Positions 22,191 through 34,640 of a DNA stretch of 64,000 nucleotides are shown here, in pieces. The DNA is from Paulinella micropora (lineage: Eukaryota; Cercozoa; Imbricatea; Euglyphida): contig BJOX01000376.1 in the NCBI GenBank assembly GCA_009731375.1, positions 362,689 through 426,688 of the forward strand, read 5' to 3'. Under the pieces are notes generated by a model. That model saw nothing but the letters and a program-made list of their open reading frames with translations, was not told where the DNA came from and ran no database searches. The translations under genes were made by a program, and so were the position numbers. Each line of letters begins with the position of its first letter. The first letter of the stretch is position 1.

Positions 22191-24150
22191 TTGAATATAT
22201 ATATCGCTTCGCCTTGTTATATTATGCATTCCGCACCATGCGTTATATGACATTATTGTTTGCTTTATTAGCATTGTTTGTGTATATTGCTTTCGTCTCC
22301 TGTAATGTCTAAATATTTATCAACTAAACTCACTTTTGGTACATAAAACTCCGAAAGCGAGGGGGAGAGAGACACTGCTGTTATTGCGACATTAGAAGTT
22401 TATACATGTTACATAGATTATATCGCATATATCGATGATCTACTTTGCTATATAGACTTAATCGAAGTTAATGTCATGATAATAGTTAATCGCAATAGTT
22501 AAGATCAGACATATAGATCGTAAACTAAGTAGAGTAATGAGGCCACCAGGGAGCTAAGTACTATGGTTATAGTTTTGTTAGTGCAACTAAATGGTACTAG
22601 ACATAGTTGTCGATATGATCGGATCGCTCATATTTCTCGGTATATGCTTGTATCCTATGACAACCGTCAGATGTAATAGATAATTAATGTTAAAAGGCAA
22701 CCCTTAATGTTATTATCTTCATGTTGATGTTTTCTGATGTAATGTTGGTAATGTTGCGCGTCTAAACAGAATTATTTCATGATGATGTTGTCATATGTTG
22801 TTTCTTATGGTTACATGTTTATCTATATGCTATGGCTATATACATCTTACCAGCAGGTGCTTCAGGCAGCGGAACCGGCATGTTCATAACTGCGTTAAAG
22901 GCTGTGAAGGCCCAGCATGTTTGTTTTGCTGCTATGTAGCGATATCTTTACCTGTAATGTATATTGTATATAAGTCATATTTGTTCGGTCATACATTACG
23001 TAATTATACCTGTTTTTATTCTATTATCGTATGTGCATCATAAGTATGTGCGTTTATTATCATTTCTGTGAGTGTCTTATTGCATGAGGTTGCATTGGTG
23101 TGTGCAGACGGGTATATGCGGGTTTGCGGATTTCACGCAAAATTTGCGTTCATTTTTATGTTTTATGTTTTGTCAATCTTGCAGGGATCCAGACAATGCG
23201 TTCCTGACAATGCTAATCGGGTTGACATTTCCCCGACCATTTAGTTATATAAATCATGTATGATGGTTATATCTTATATGTTTATGGTCATTTAGTGCAT
23301 ATTTTCCAATTTCTATCAATCTGGGATCAACTCATATTTGCATATGATAGTATCATAATATGATATTTCATTCAAGTTAGAGTCTCCCCTTGAAGTAAGT
23401 TAGGACTAATAAGTCCCTGGGAAGGCAGTATAACGGTAGCTAGATTAAGGAATAGCACTGAGGGGTGCGAGAGCTCTACTACCGACGTCACACTGCTATT
23501 ACAGGACTATAGTGCGTGAGTCACACGTACTAACGCTATGGGCCGGGACATAGCTCTGGATGGGACATCCCTGTTAGCAGAGCCGATGTGTCTACTTCTA
23601 CGAGAGAGTGAGGGAGTGGATAGTCGATAGGTGTAATATTAATTTAACTTCCATCATTTTTATGCTAATACATATTTCCACAGGCTTAAGGATTATCTTT
23701 AATTATGTCACAGTTTGTAGTAATCTAAAGTAATCAGGGGGAGTGTTAGGCTATAGATTGGTAACTAATATATCCATGTATTTAATAGGGTTATGCGGTT
23801 AGATCCCGTATCAGAATAACTAATGCCAATCCACCTTTGTGGACCGAGTGGGTATATCTGCCCTCACAAAGTGGGTCCAGTTATTGTTCTGTTATTAATA
23901 CCTACCAATCGTTTTAGTCATCCGTTACTGTTAGACAAAGTATAATCATTAAAGTCATTCTTCGGTACTTCGTATGTCGTTGTCACCTACTTGAAGAGTT
24001 GTAATACAAACTCACACAATAAATGTCAAATTCTCCCATGAATAAACCATGCCGCAACTTCGAATCTGTGAATCAAGTTTTTTTTCCCATGCCAGAGATG
24101 TCACGCTCTAAAAATTTCCGAGCTACGAGGAAAATTTTCCATACCCGTAA
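22191..24150. other. Copia 3' region and possible LTR start
   Basis: No gene seen. A purine run AGGGGGAGAGAGA occurs near 22360. A stronger polypurine tract followed by a possible LTR start (CAGGGGGAGTGTTAG) is at about 23747-23761, roughly 1.55 kb after the RNase H end. The LTR end could not be found. Confidence 0.4.
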
Positions 24151-24822
24151 ACTATGTTTTTATCAGTAGTACTAGTAGCGACTCCATCAAGTTGTTACAG
24201 TGACTCAATATTTAATAATATAACGCCTATCTACGATCTAACGACACGAAGAATGACAGTAGGCTCTGAGGAATCGTGTAGAAGAGACTCCGTACTCTCC
24301 AAGCCAAGGATAACAGACAGACCGGAACATCGAGTAATCAGTGCCATTATATACCGGGTGGGCCGGCATAAACCAACCTCACCAAATTGGTCACGGTTCA
24401 ATGATATATGCTCACCAGAAATGAACACACGAAACGTTTTGATGTGTAAAACAAGGTTCGGAAATGATGCAAAGCTGTGTTGCAAGCTGGTGCCACCAGT
24501 ACCAGTCGGACCAAATACTAAAGTTGAATGCATTAATACTGAACTAATAATACTAGTAACAGTAACAACTTTCAAATACTACTAACGGATACTATGATTA
24601 ACTAATAATGAACATAACTGAGGGGAAAGGGTCTAATTAATGTACGTTGTTCACATCATTTACAATATCATAAGTTCCTACAAGTGGCACGTATTCAGAA
24701 TTATATATTAAATATTAATTCAAGTGCCCCGTTTGCGTAACTGAAAAAAANNNNNNNNNNNNNNNNNNNNNNNNNNNNNNNNNNNNNNNNNNNNNNNNNN
24801 NNNNNNNNNNNNNNNNNNNNNN

Positions 24823-24867
<45 letters not shown>

Positions 24868-25558
24868 TTGACTCATGATTCCGTTAGAAGTCTTCGCACA
24901 CGATCGATACTGTGGTAAAAGCCGCTGAAGACTAGCAAAACTGGACAGTGCAGACACAGCCAAACTGCGCAATTATTACAGTAACTGATACACAATAGGT
25001 TTGGTCCTGGCAGTATTACTAAATGTTCCGTTACTCTCAATGACTCGAACTATTGAAGAATTACACTAAAAATACTGTGACTCAATGTTACTCAACCTTC
25101 CAACGAACAGTTGTCACACAACGCGGATGGTACTGGCGGAGGCTTAGCATAGTACTGACGAAACTGGCAAGACTCTTCCGGTGTCTAATCTCTTTAAATT
25201 CACTCAGACCAAAAACTTTAAGTCGCGCCATTGTCCCGGCGCCGTCTGTTCCCGTTTTGAATTTGATTATTAATATTATGTTTGGGTACACTATTAATAA
25301 TAGTGGGAAAAGGTAGAGAGCGCCGACCGGCTTCGGGACCGAGCCGCTCGCGGTCCGAGTCAGAATAATAATTGTACAAATTTGAAAATGTACACAAGTC
25401 AAGGCACAACTTAAGGGAATCGTGTGGAGGCTAGGCTTGGACATCCACAGATGAAAAACTGATGACTACCAGTGTAATGTATGCTGATAAATTCTGAGGA
25501 TGAAAGAGTTCTGTTTGTCAAAAGCAAGTCTGCCGATTGGGCAGCCCGAGCCGATGGG
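24151..25558. other. AT-rich intergenic stretch
   Basis: A 143-codon plus-strand frame (24154-24585) shows no recognisable features. There is a 72-bp gap flanked by A-runs at 24751-24822. The last 100 bases are the probable 3' UTR of the homoserine dehydrogenase gene. Confidence 0.5.
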
Positions 25559-26515
25559 CTACTGCTGGAGAACGAAGGCGACATCAACCATGTCCGCCAG
25601 CACACCCGCTGCAGTAACAGCTGCACCTGCACCCGCGCCCTACGATGACATCACCGACAGTGGTAGCTCTGAAAGAGAAAAGGACTAAGCACCTGCAGCA
25701 CCAAAGGCTCCGGGCTGAAGATTCGCGTGTGAAACTCTACCATGTTCTGTGTGCCTTGCAGTCGGCCCAGCGGTGACTCCTTGGGCAAGGCACGCAGACC
25801 TACTGAGCACTTTCCATCCTCTAGTGTGGCCACGTATCGCAGCACCTGCACAATCATGTTTGGCACAGCTTCAACAAAGGGACCAGCCGTGGGAAACCTG
25901 ATCTTGTTTTTTGGCTTGGTCAACACGGAGTGCGTACTGGGCATCCAGCTCGTGAAGCCGCGCCAGGAATTGGGGCACACTTAAACTTGCAAACTCGTCG
26001 GGGAACAAGGCCTCAACCTGACGGCAGTGGAACAAAGAAAACGCGGAGGCAGTATGGGACTCTGAACGGAAGTGGAACAAGAACACGCGCAGGAAGGCTG
26101 CATATTTCACGGCATATCACCTGCACGTCGGCCAGTTCCAGTCGCCAGCCAAGAGTGCGCGCGATGATGAGAGCCTTGCGTGCCACGTCGACCCCGCCCA
26201 GGTCGTCGCGCGGGTCGGGCTCCGTGTAGCCCAGTGTGCCCGCCTTCTCCACCAACGCGCTGAAGGGCTTCTGCCCTGCGCCACATGCGAGCCCGCGTGA
26301 TGTTGTAACACCAAGACAAAGAGCCGGCGCCGGAAGAGCAAAGACAAGCAACGCAGGAACAAAATGCAGCGAAAGCATAACAGGAGAAAGCAAAAAAAAA
26401 AAAAAAAAAAGGATAATGACCCGAGAAAAGTCTATTACCGCCTCCCCCGAAAAGAATTGAGAAAAAAGAGACGAAAAGACAAAGTCGAAAGAGAGGGAGA
26501 GATCGAAAGTGAAAC

Positions 26516-26547
<32 letters not shown>

Positions 26548-27607
26548 GTGGGTGGGTGGGCGGGTGGGTGTGGGTGTGGGTGTGGGTGGGTGGGTGGGTG
26601 GGTATGTATCTGGATGACGTTGTGCCTCTTGTCGCCCCTTTTTTTACATCGGATGCATTGTGTATCTTAGATGCGTTTGTAGGGGTGTGGATCTGTGCGT
26701 CCAGTTTTGTCTCTAGGACTGCTTGCCATCCCTCTACATGATGCGTGCGCATAGATACGTGCTTTTTTTTCTTCCTGCGTGTTCTCTGCCTACTCTTCCT
26801 CCTTTCTTTCTTTCTTTCTTGCCCGTTTATCCCCAGGGCAGGCAGTGACCGTTCTCCAGTCCGGCCATTATGAAGCCCAGCGTGCCCGAGAAGCTTCCCT
26901 GCACTTTGTGGATGGTGTCGCAGGAGAAGCGCAGACGGGACAAAACGGCCACCATGGGCGTGCCGGCCCCGACCTACCACAGCAGTGGACAGCTAGCACA
27001 ACTCATCTAGCTTGGCCACAGCGCCAGCACAAGCAAACCAACCGTTGATTCGTAGCGAAGCCTGCGATAGGTTGCCGGTGAGGTCAGCCTGAACAAAGCA
27101 GATGTTGAGCCACGAAGAAAGCGGGCCTTGTGCAGTGTGTGTGTGGAAGGGGGAGGTCACCTGGCGAACACCTCTTGTTGACAAGTGAGCGGTTTCTTGT
27201 TGGCCAGCACGACGGCAGCGCCGGCCGTGGCCGCGCGCACCAGCAACGCGCTGGTGGCCTCCGTGCACGAGCAGTCCACCAGCAGCCAGCCAGGCCCAGG
27301 CCGTGCCGCCTCTATCTCTGCCCACAGTTTGGTCTCGCTGCTCCGCGGCGAAAACACCAGACCCTTTACCGCACTGAGACTCTGTCCTGACTTCTTCGAA
27401 GCAAGCACTGCTTCGATCTGAGAGCTATTGAGGGCAGTCCAATCTTTGCAGACGCAGTAGCCCGAGCTGTCGGCCACCAGGCACAAGTCCAAGCGCAGGC
27501 CGTAATGCTCTTCCTGGCAACACGCAGCACGCACGAGCACAACCACCACAAACAGTTCTGATGTATTGCTTCGCGTACGACTTTCACTAGAGAAAAANNN
27601 NNNNNNN

Positions 27608-27655
<48 letters not shown>

Positions 27656-28001
27656 TTGATATTGGTTGTGGGCTGGTCAGGATGAACGAGAAAAAAAAAA
27701 AAAAAAAAAAAAATCTTTGATATTGGTTGTGGGCTGGTCAGGATGAACGAGAACAAAAATGACATAAAACAGTCAACAAAAGGAGCTGTGACAAGCAAAT
27801 GCAGCTTGCCAGAAGCATGCGCATTATTGTAAGATGGGCAAATGAAGTGTGGAAGAAGGAGGCGATGTCAACCATGGTGTCCCGGGACGCCCTCAGCTGC
27901 GCCATCAGTTCGCGGCCCACTGCTCCCAAGCCCAGCAGCGCCACGCTCAAGGCAAAAGGACCCTCTGCAGTGTCCGTCCTTGCTTTCTTTCTGGCCGACA
28001 T
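25559..28001 (-). CDS. HOM6: Homoserine dehydrogenase, fungal type, eight exons, 386 aa
   Basis: NAD(P)H-dependent reduction of aspartate semialdehyde to homoserine, in threonine and methionine synthesis. Exons on the minus strand: 28001-27873, 27513-27161, 27088-27043, 26973-26850, 26275-26121, 26017-25898, 25845-25693, 25639-25559. Phases agree at every junction and the total is 1161 nt. The Rossmann dinucleotide loop is [31 protein letters not shown] and [10 protein letters not shown], with the conserved NKK, follow. Catalytic domain: RYEST/VGAGTPM across an intron, [54 protein letters not shown] and the C-terminal [20 protein letters not shown]. No ACT regulatory domain, as in yeast. Several donors begin GTTG or GTCA rather than GTAAG. 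Confidence 0.93.
26276..26849 (-). repeat. Homoserine dehydrogenase intron 4 with GT/GGGT and TTTC arrays
   Basis: The largest intron of the gene (574 bp). It holds a G/T array (TGTG then GGGTGG units, about 26516-26602), a TTTC run near 26805-26820 and an A-run near 26392-26410. None affects coding. Confidence 0.8.
27598..27757. repeat. Tandem copy of a ~45-bp unit plus A-run in intron 1
   Basis: The segment CTTTGATATTGGTTGTGGGC and the following GCTGGTCAGGATGAACGAGA occur twice (from 27654 and 27715), each preceded by a long A-run; the first A-run abuts a 10-N gap. Either a polyadenylated insertion duplicated in tandem or an assembly stutter. Confidence 0.7.
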
Positions 28002-28440
28002 TGAAGGGGCACACCGGCACAGCAAGGGCGATCCTGCGCGGCCGAGAGCACGCCAAGGCTGCATGAGAAGTGTGAGGAGTGGACACGACAGAGAGAAGAA
28101 GAAGAAAGTCACACTTGCTGGACCAGAGCAACATGAAATATGCGGTCTGCATCACTCTGGAGAAAATCGTGCACTGAGGGCCGGCGCACAGCAACCAGTG
28201 TGACAGAAATACCTCAAATAGAACTTGCGCTAAGACGTTAAAAAGTATTAAGACATGATAAATAGGAATAAAGAACCTGTGCGTATCTGTATGTAACGTA
28301 TGATGTATTGTGTTTTACATAAATAAGCAGGTGGGGCATCGTGTATGTACATAACAGCAAATGTAAGAAAAAACGCAATAACGCCATCTATCTACTGTCA
28401 TTCTGCCGTCTGTACCTGTTATCCATTACCTATCCGTTAC
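28002..28440. other. Upstream region of homoserine dehydrogenase
   Basis: No gene or clear promoter motif seen. It likely contains the 5' UTR and promoter of the minus-strand gene. Confidence 0.4.
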
Positions 28441-28449
28441 CCGCCTAGC

Positions 28450-28554
28450 TATCCATCCATCCATCCATCCATCCATCCATCCATCCATCTACCTACCTAC
28501 CTACCTACCTATGTATCCATCTATCTATCCATCCATCTATCCATCCATCTATCC

Positions 28555-28649
<95 letters not shown>

Positions 28650-28784
28650 CACACCCACACCCACACCCACACCCACATCCACATCCACATCCACATCCAC
28701 ATCCCTATCCCTATCCATATCCCTATCCATATCCCTATCCATATCCATATCCATATCCATCCCATCCCATCCATCCATCCATCC

Positions 28785-28847
<63 letters not shown>

Positions 28848-28849
28848 AA

Positions 28850-28881
<32 letters not shown>

Positions 28882-28903
28882 TACATATATATAGATAGAG
28901 ATG

Positions 28904-28946
<43 letters not shown>

Positions 28947-28986
28947 GGCCATCTAGATAGATAGATAGACAGATAGACAGATAGAC

Positions 28987-29025
<39 letters not shown>

Positions 29026-29027
29026 GG
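28450..29027. repeat. Tetranucleotide arrays in inverted orientation (ATCC/ATCT then AGAT)
   Basis: (ATCC)n and (CTAT)n arrays (28450-28650), CCCACA, CCATAT and CATCC hexamer or tetramer variants (28650-28780), (CTAT)n again (28785-28846), CAAT units, then (AGAT)n on the same strand (28895-29022). CTAT and AGAT arrays are reverse complements, so a hairpin hundreds of bases long could form. Confidence 0.95.
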
Positions 29028-29189
29028 GGTCCGTGGATTACCCAGGCTTATTTGGGTGGTGTACACCTAGTCGGGTCCCTTGTAAATTCAAGTGGATGTG
29101 GTTGAAAAACCTTCGTTGGGAGCAAAAACAAAAAAAAAAAAACAAAAAAAAAAACAGCAACAGTCCAAGAAAGGAAACATTGCATGCAT

Positions 29190-29519
29190 GATCTATATAT
29201 GTATGTATTTATGTATGTATGTATGATGTATGTATGTATTGTATGTATTGTATGCATTCATATATGTTTTATGTGTCGTAAAAGAGAGAAGAAAAAGAAA
29301 TTGCTAAGAGTGAATTTAGAAGCAAGAAGAAAGGGAGTAAAGGAAAAGAAACCATATGCACGAATATAGTGAAATGCGAGAAGAGAAGAAAGAGATTTAA
29401 GCGGGAAAAAATGATGCATGTATGTATGCATGCTGTAATTTTATGTCATATACTATGTATGCATGCATGCATGTACGCATGTATGTATGTATGTATGTCT
29501 GTATGTCTGTATGTATATG

Positions 29520-29550
<31 letters not shown>

Positions 29551-29601
29551 ATGTATGTATGTATATGTATGTATGGTATGTATGTATGGTATGCATGTAT
29601 G

Positions 29602-29633
<32 letters not shown>

Positions 29634-30375
29634 TGTATCTATGTATGGTATGTATGTATGGTATGTATGTATGGTATGTATGTATGGTATGTATGTATGG
29701 TATGTGTATACGGTATGTATGTCTGTATGTCTGTATGTATATGTATATATGTATGTATGTATGTGTGTATGTATGTATCTATGTATGTATGTATGTATGT
29801 ATGTATGTATGGTATGTATGTATGGTATGCATGTAGGCATGTATGTATGGTATGTATGTATGTATGGTATGTATGTATGGTATGTATGTATGGTATGTAT
29901 GTATGGTATGTATGTATGGTATGTATGTATGGTATGTATGTATGGTATGTATGTATGGTATGTATGTATGGTATGGTATGTATGTATGGTATGTATTATG
30001 GTATGTATGTATGTATGGTATGTATACATGGTATGTATGGTATGCATGTATGTATGTATGTATGTATCTATGTATGTATCTATGTATGTATGTATGTATG
30101 GTATGTATGTATGCATGTATGTATGTATGTATGCATGTATGTATGTATGTATGTATGTTGTATGTATGTATGTATGTATGTATGTATGTACGTACGTATG
30201 TATGTATGTATGTATGTATGTATGTATGTATGTATGTATGTACGTACATATGCACGTATGCACGTATGTACGTATGTATGTATGTATGTATGTATTTATG
30301 TATTTATGTATGTTTGTATGTATGTATGTATGTATGAGATTGTATGTATGTATGTAGGTATGTAGGTATGTATGT
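29190..30375. repeat. Long (GTAT)n array with GGTATGTAT variants
   Basis: Nearly continuous GTAT tetramers from 29196, broken only at 29270-29410 by an A/G-rich segment. A frequent variant is TATGTATGG, a 13-bp higher-order unit repeated from about 29640 to 30010. Open frames on both strands here are only translation of the array. Confidence 0.95.
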
Positions 30376-31270
30376 TATGTTATGTTATGTTATGTTACGT
30401 TATGTTATGTTATGCTATGTTATGCTATGTTAAATTGCGTTTATGTTATATTATGTTATTATGTTATTATGTTATGTTATGTTATGTATGTTATGTTATT
30501 TTATGTTATGTTATTTTATGTTAATGTTATGTTTATGTTATGTTTATGTTTATGTGTATGTTTATGTTATGTGTATGTGTATGTGTATGTTATGTTTATG
30601 TTTATGTGTATGTTTATGTTATGTTTATGTTATGTTTATGTTATGTTTATGTTATGTTTATGTTTATGTTTATGTTTATGTTTATGTCTATGTTTATGTT
30701 TTGTTTTATTTAGTTTTGTTTTTGTAATGTTATGTTATGTTATGTCATGTTATGTTACGTTACGTTACGTCACGTTACGTATACGTTACGTATACGTTAC
30801 GTATACGTTACGTTACGTCACGTAACGTCACGTTACGTCACGTTACGTCACGTCACGTCACGTCACGTCATGTCATGTCATGTCATGTCATGTCATGGCA
30901 TGTCATGTCATGTCATGTCATGTCATGTCATGTCATTTTATGTTATGTCATGTTATGTTATGTTATGTTATGTTATGTTACGTTACGTTACGTTACGTTA
31001 CGTTACGTTACGTAATGTAATGTAATGTAATGTAGTGCAATGCAATTTAATGCTATGTTATATTGTGTTGTGTTATGTTTGTTATTACATGTTATGTTAT
31101 GTTATGTTATGTTATGTTACGTTATATTATGTTCTGTTATGTGTTATGTTATGTTAGTACTTATGTTATGTCATGTTATGTTCTGTTATGTCATGTTATG
31201 TCATGTTATTTTATGTTATTTTATGTTATGTTCTGTTCTTCTGTTCTGTTCTGTCATGTACTATGTCATG
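30375..31270. repeat. Pentanucleotide TYAYG array with ordered variants
   Basis: TTATG units (about 30375-30520), TTTATG and TGTATG hexamers (30530-30700), then TTATG, TTACG, TCACG, TCATG, TTATG and TTACG blocks in turn (30728-31015), fading to mixed ATGTT units by 31250. Confidence 0.95.
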
Positions 31271-33540
31271 TATGTATGTTGTATGTATGTATGGATTGTA
31301 TGCGTATGGTACGATGTATTTGTGAAAGTACTTGTGAAGCATGTTATCACAGTTATGTCTGCGTGCATGCAATCTACGTGTTATGCATGCATGAGTGAAA
31401 GCCTTGAGTGATGCATGCATGTACTTGTACGTATGACGTTTGCAGTTTGGTCTTATGCATGTAGGTGGACTGCAACGAATGGTAAACATCAAACGACGGA
31501 AAACAGAAGACATATGAAAAACCTCAAAATGCCGATCTTGAAGCTGGTAATGCCATTTTTGACGGAAAGTCTGCTCTGAACAATCAGTGCTGGTCCCTGC
31601 CTGCCTGATGGAGTACAAGGCCGTCACAAGGTTGAATTTCTGCGTAATGAAAGTCTAGATGGCTGCCCATCTTGGGAGGATGGTTGCCTCCCTTGGATTT
31701 CACGGAGGTGCCTGCGTTCCTGAGAACGACGTTTGGAAGAGACCTTCCGGCCCTGCACTGTTCCACGACAAGAGAACCAGGTTACATCGCAATCCAGATG
31801 CCACTTTGCCTGGTTTGGTGAGCCATTTCAGAGCTCTTTTTGCCAATTTTTCTTGTTTGGAGAATGGAAAATTTTCAAACTTAAAAAACGGTACTAACCT
31901 TCTTGCCAACCGTCTGAATATGGCGACCGAGGTTGACGGCCGTCGTCTTCCTGAGGAGACACTTCAGTACTCACTTCGAACTCCTCCCAGACGATTAGAA
32001 ATCCCAACTAAAGATGATGCACTGGGCGCAAGAAGAAGATTCTCTCGAATGGCCTTGGTACATTTTTGAAGCAGGCCTCCTCTGTTTGAATCCGATTTGT
32101 CATGATGGCTGGCTGGCTGGCTGGCTGGCTGGTTGGCTGGCTGGTTGGCTGGCTGGTTGGCTGGCTGGCTGGCTGGATGGATGGATAGCTGGATAGTCTG
32201 TGGATTGATGTGGGTGGGGTGGGTGGTGGTTGGACATACAGGTACCCGGTTGAGGAACGACCACAAAACCTATACTGATGCATGCGAGTTCCTACCTTCC
32301 CTCCCTTCCCCTCCTCTCCCTCTCCTCCCTCCCGTCCGCTCGTAGGTATGAGTAGGAAGAGTAGAATGAAAGCATGTTGGTGAAGAGGTGAAACAGGAAA
32401 GGAGAAACGAGGAGAATGCATCAGGGACAGAAAAACAAAATAGGAATGAGAAAAACAAAATAGGAATGGAGTCACAGCAAACAAGGCGTGGAGAAAGAAA
32501 AGAGCACAGTGCAGGAAACGGTTAAAAACTTGGGAAAGAATAATAGATATATGTTATGTTATGTTATGTTATGTTATGTTATGTTATGTATGTTATGTTT
32601 TTATGTTATGTATGCTATGTACGTTAGAGGCTCTGTGGAGGGAGGGAAAGGGAGGGAGGCAGCAGTGGACGGGCGAGCATCTTTTATAGAAGCATTTGCG
32701 TGAAAACATTTCGTTTGAATGTTCGCTGGAAGCTCTGGGACCGCTGCCACCACAGTTGTTTAGCTGCGAGTACATACGACGTTTTCATATTTCTCCTGCA
32801 TTCTTGTGTAGATTCTGGTGGCACTTTCTGTGATTGGAGGAGCTGCCGTAGCTATTCTCAGCTCTGAGTACATTATAGAGGTCTGGACAACACACGCAAA
32901 ACATCTTGTCATGGACTTTGAATCACTTACTTGAACCATATTGTTTGCGCAGGCGATGCCAACTAAATCGAGACGAGACGAGAACAAATTCGTGGAGCAC
33001 AAAGCAGCACCAAAAGAACCCAAAGAACCCAAAGGAAAAGCAACACCTAATAAGCAAACCATGCAAAAAAAGATGAACATCAACAGAAGCAAGAGAGCCA
33101 AGGCACATCCCAAAGCCATGCCTAAGATGCCTAAGGGTTCGAAACATGCGCGTGGGAACTTTGACGACTTGGACGACTTTGACGACTTCGACGACGCAGA
33201 CGACATGGGTCCTCGCTCTCTTGAATACATAGCACACTCAATTTTTTGTAATATGTTGCGTTGCAGATTCGACGTCTGTCTCCCCCTCGATTTCTTCAAC
33301 AACCTCAGGTTCTTATCAATTTTTGTTTTGTTGATGTTCCTGACTGCACTTAACAAAAAATTGTAGCGCTTCGTTCTCAGTCACCCTTCCCAGACACCGA
33401 CTCAACTCGTAGTAATAGTAGCAACTTTAATAATGATAATCATCTTCATTAATATTACTATTATTACTATCATTATCCCTGAAAGGTGTTGGGAGTAAGG
33501 GGGTGGGGGATTTGTGGGGAGGGGGGAAATGGAAACTGTG
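31271..33540. other. Region without a recognised gene; short frames and GGCT, TTATG arrays
   Basis: A 136-codon plus-strand frame (31659-32069) and a 141-codon one (32941-33366, Lys-rich then Asp-Phe repeats FDDFDDFDDADD) have some protein-like composition but no splice or family support. (GGCT)n at 32105-32176 and (TTATG)n at 32552-32588 are microsatellites. Confidence 0.4.
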
Positions 33541-33543
33541 TAC

Positions 33544-33585
<42 letters not shown>

Positions 33586-33600
33586 NNNNNNNNNNCCCCA

Positions 33601-34640
33601 CCCCTTTTCCGCACCCTTGTCCCTATAAATAATGGTTTGTGGGAACCAGGAGGAGTTGGGAGCTCATATTTGCACGGTGGCTAGCCCCAGAGTCGATGTT
33701 GCTGGTATAATTTGTTGGAATTCACGCAAATATTTGCGTTAGGGTAGTGTCCTGAATGCCAAAATTTCTTGTTTTTTTGGCCTATTTTTGCACCCCCTGT
33801 CCCTATAAATCATGGTTTGTGGGAACCAGGAATTGGGAGCTCATATTGACAGAGTGGCTAGCCGCAGACTCGATGTTGATGCTGGTATGATTTTTTTTTT
33901 TTTGGAATTCTTGCAAATATTTGCGTTAGTGGAGTGTCCTGAATGCCAGAATCTCCTTGTTTTTTGACCTATTTTTGCACCCCCTGTCCCGATAAATCAT
34001 GGTTTGTGTGAAGCAGGAGGAGTTGGGAGCTCATTGACAGGGTGGCTAGCTGCAGACTCGATGTTGATGCTGACATAATTTCTTTGGAATTTGCGCAAAT
34101 ATGTGCGTTAGGTGAGTGTCCTGAATGCCAAAATTCCTTGTTTTTTTGGGGAGTACTTGCCGGTACCTCCGGCAATTGAACGTACCCTGTCGACAGGCAA
34201 AGGGGGGAGTTGGGGGGGGCGGAACCCAAGCCCTGCAATTGTACGTATCCGTTTTGATCGCGGGTAGCACACAAACCAGAAAATTGAGGTCTTTGTGCCA
34301 CCAGGCGCCGTTTGCGCACACCAGAGGGAAAATTGAGTGTCCCGAATGCCTTTTTTTTTTTTTTTTTTTGTTGCACCCCCTGTCCATATAAATCATGATT
34401 TGTGGGAACCAGGAGAAGTGGGTGGTCATATTGGCAGGGTGGCTAGCCCCATATTCGATCTTGATGCTGAATTAATTTATATAATTTTTTTGGACTTCAC
34501 GCAAATATTTGCGTTAGGGGAGTGTCCTGAATGCCAAACTTCCTTGTTTTTTTGGAGTACTTGCCGGTACCTCCGGCAATTTAACGTACCCCTGTCGACG
34601 GGGAAGGGGGCCCTCCCCCCTTTAACCCCAGCCCTGCAAT
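33601..34640. repeat. ~185-bp tandem repeats carrying the palindrome ACGCAAATATTTGCGT
   Basis: At least four copies, judged by CCTGTCC(C)TATAAATCATGG at about 33612, 33791, 33977 and 34374, and by the palindrome followed by GTTAGGxxAGTGTCCTGAATGC at 33722, 33911, 34092 and 34499. The last interval is longer because of an insertion around 34150-34340. That insertion holds TTGCCGGTACCTCCGGCAA, a 7-bp inverted repeat, recurring at 34559 and, modified, at 34697. Confidence 0.85.

Noticed and set aside
24154-24585. A 143-codon plus-strand gene
   Set aside because: No recognisable domain, no splice signals, and it lies in AT-rich probable retrotransposon-derived DNA.
28450-28650. Telomere repeats
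   Set aside because: ATCC and CTAT tetramers do not match known telomere motifs and lie internally.
29369-30365. Frames up to 311 codons of repeating Met-Tyr-Val-Cys
   Set aside because: Pure (GTAT)n array read in all three frames on both strands.
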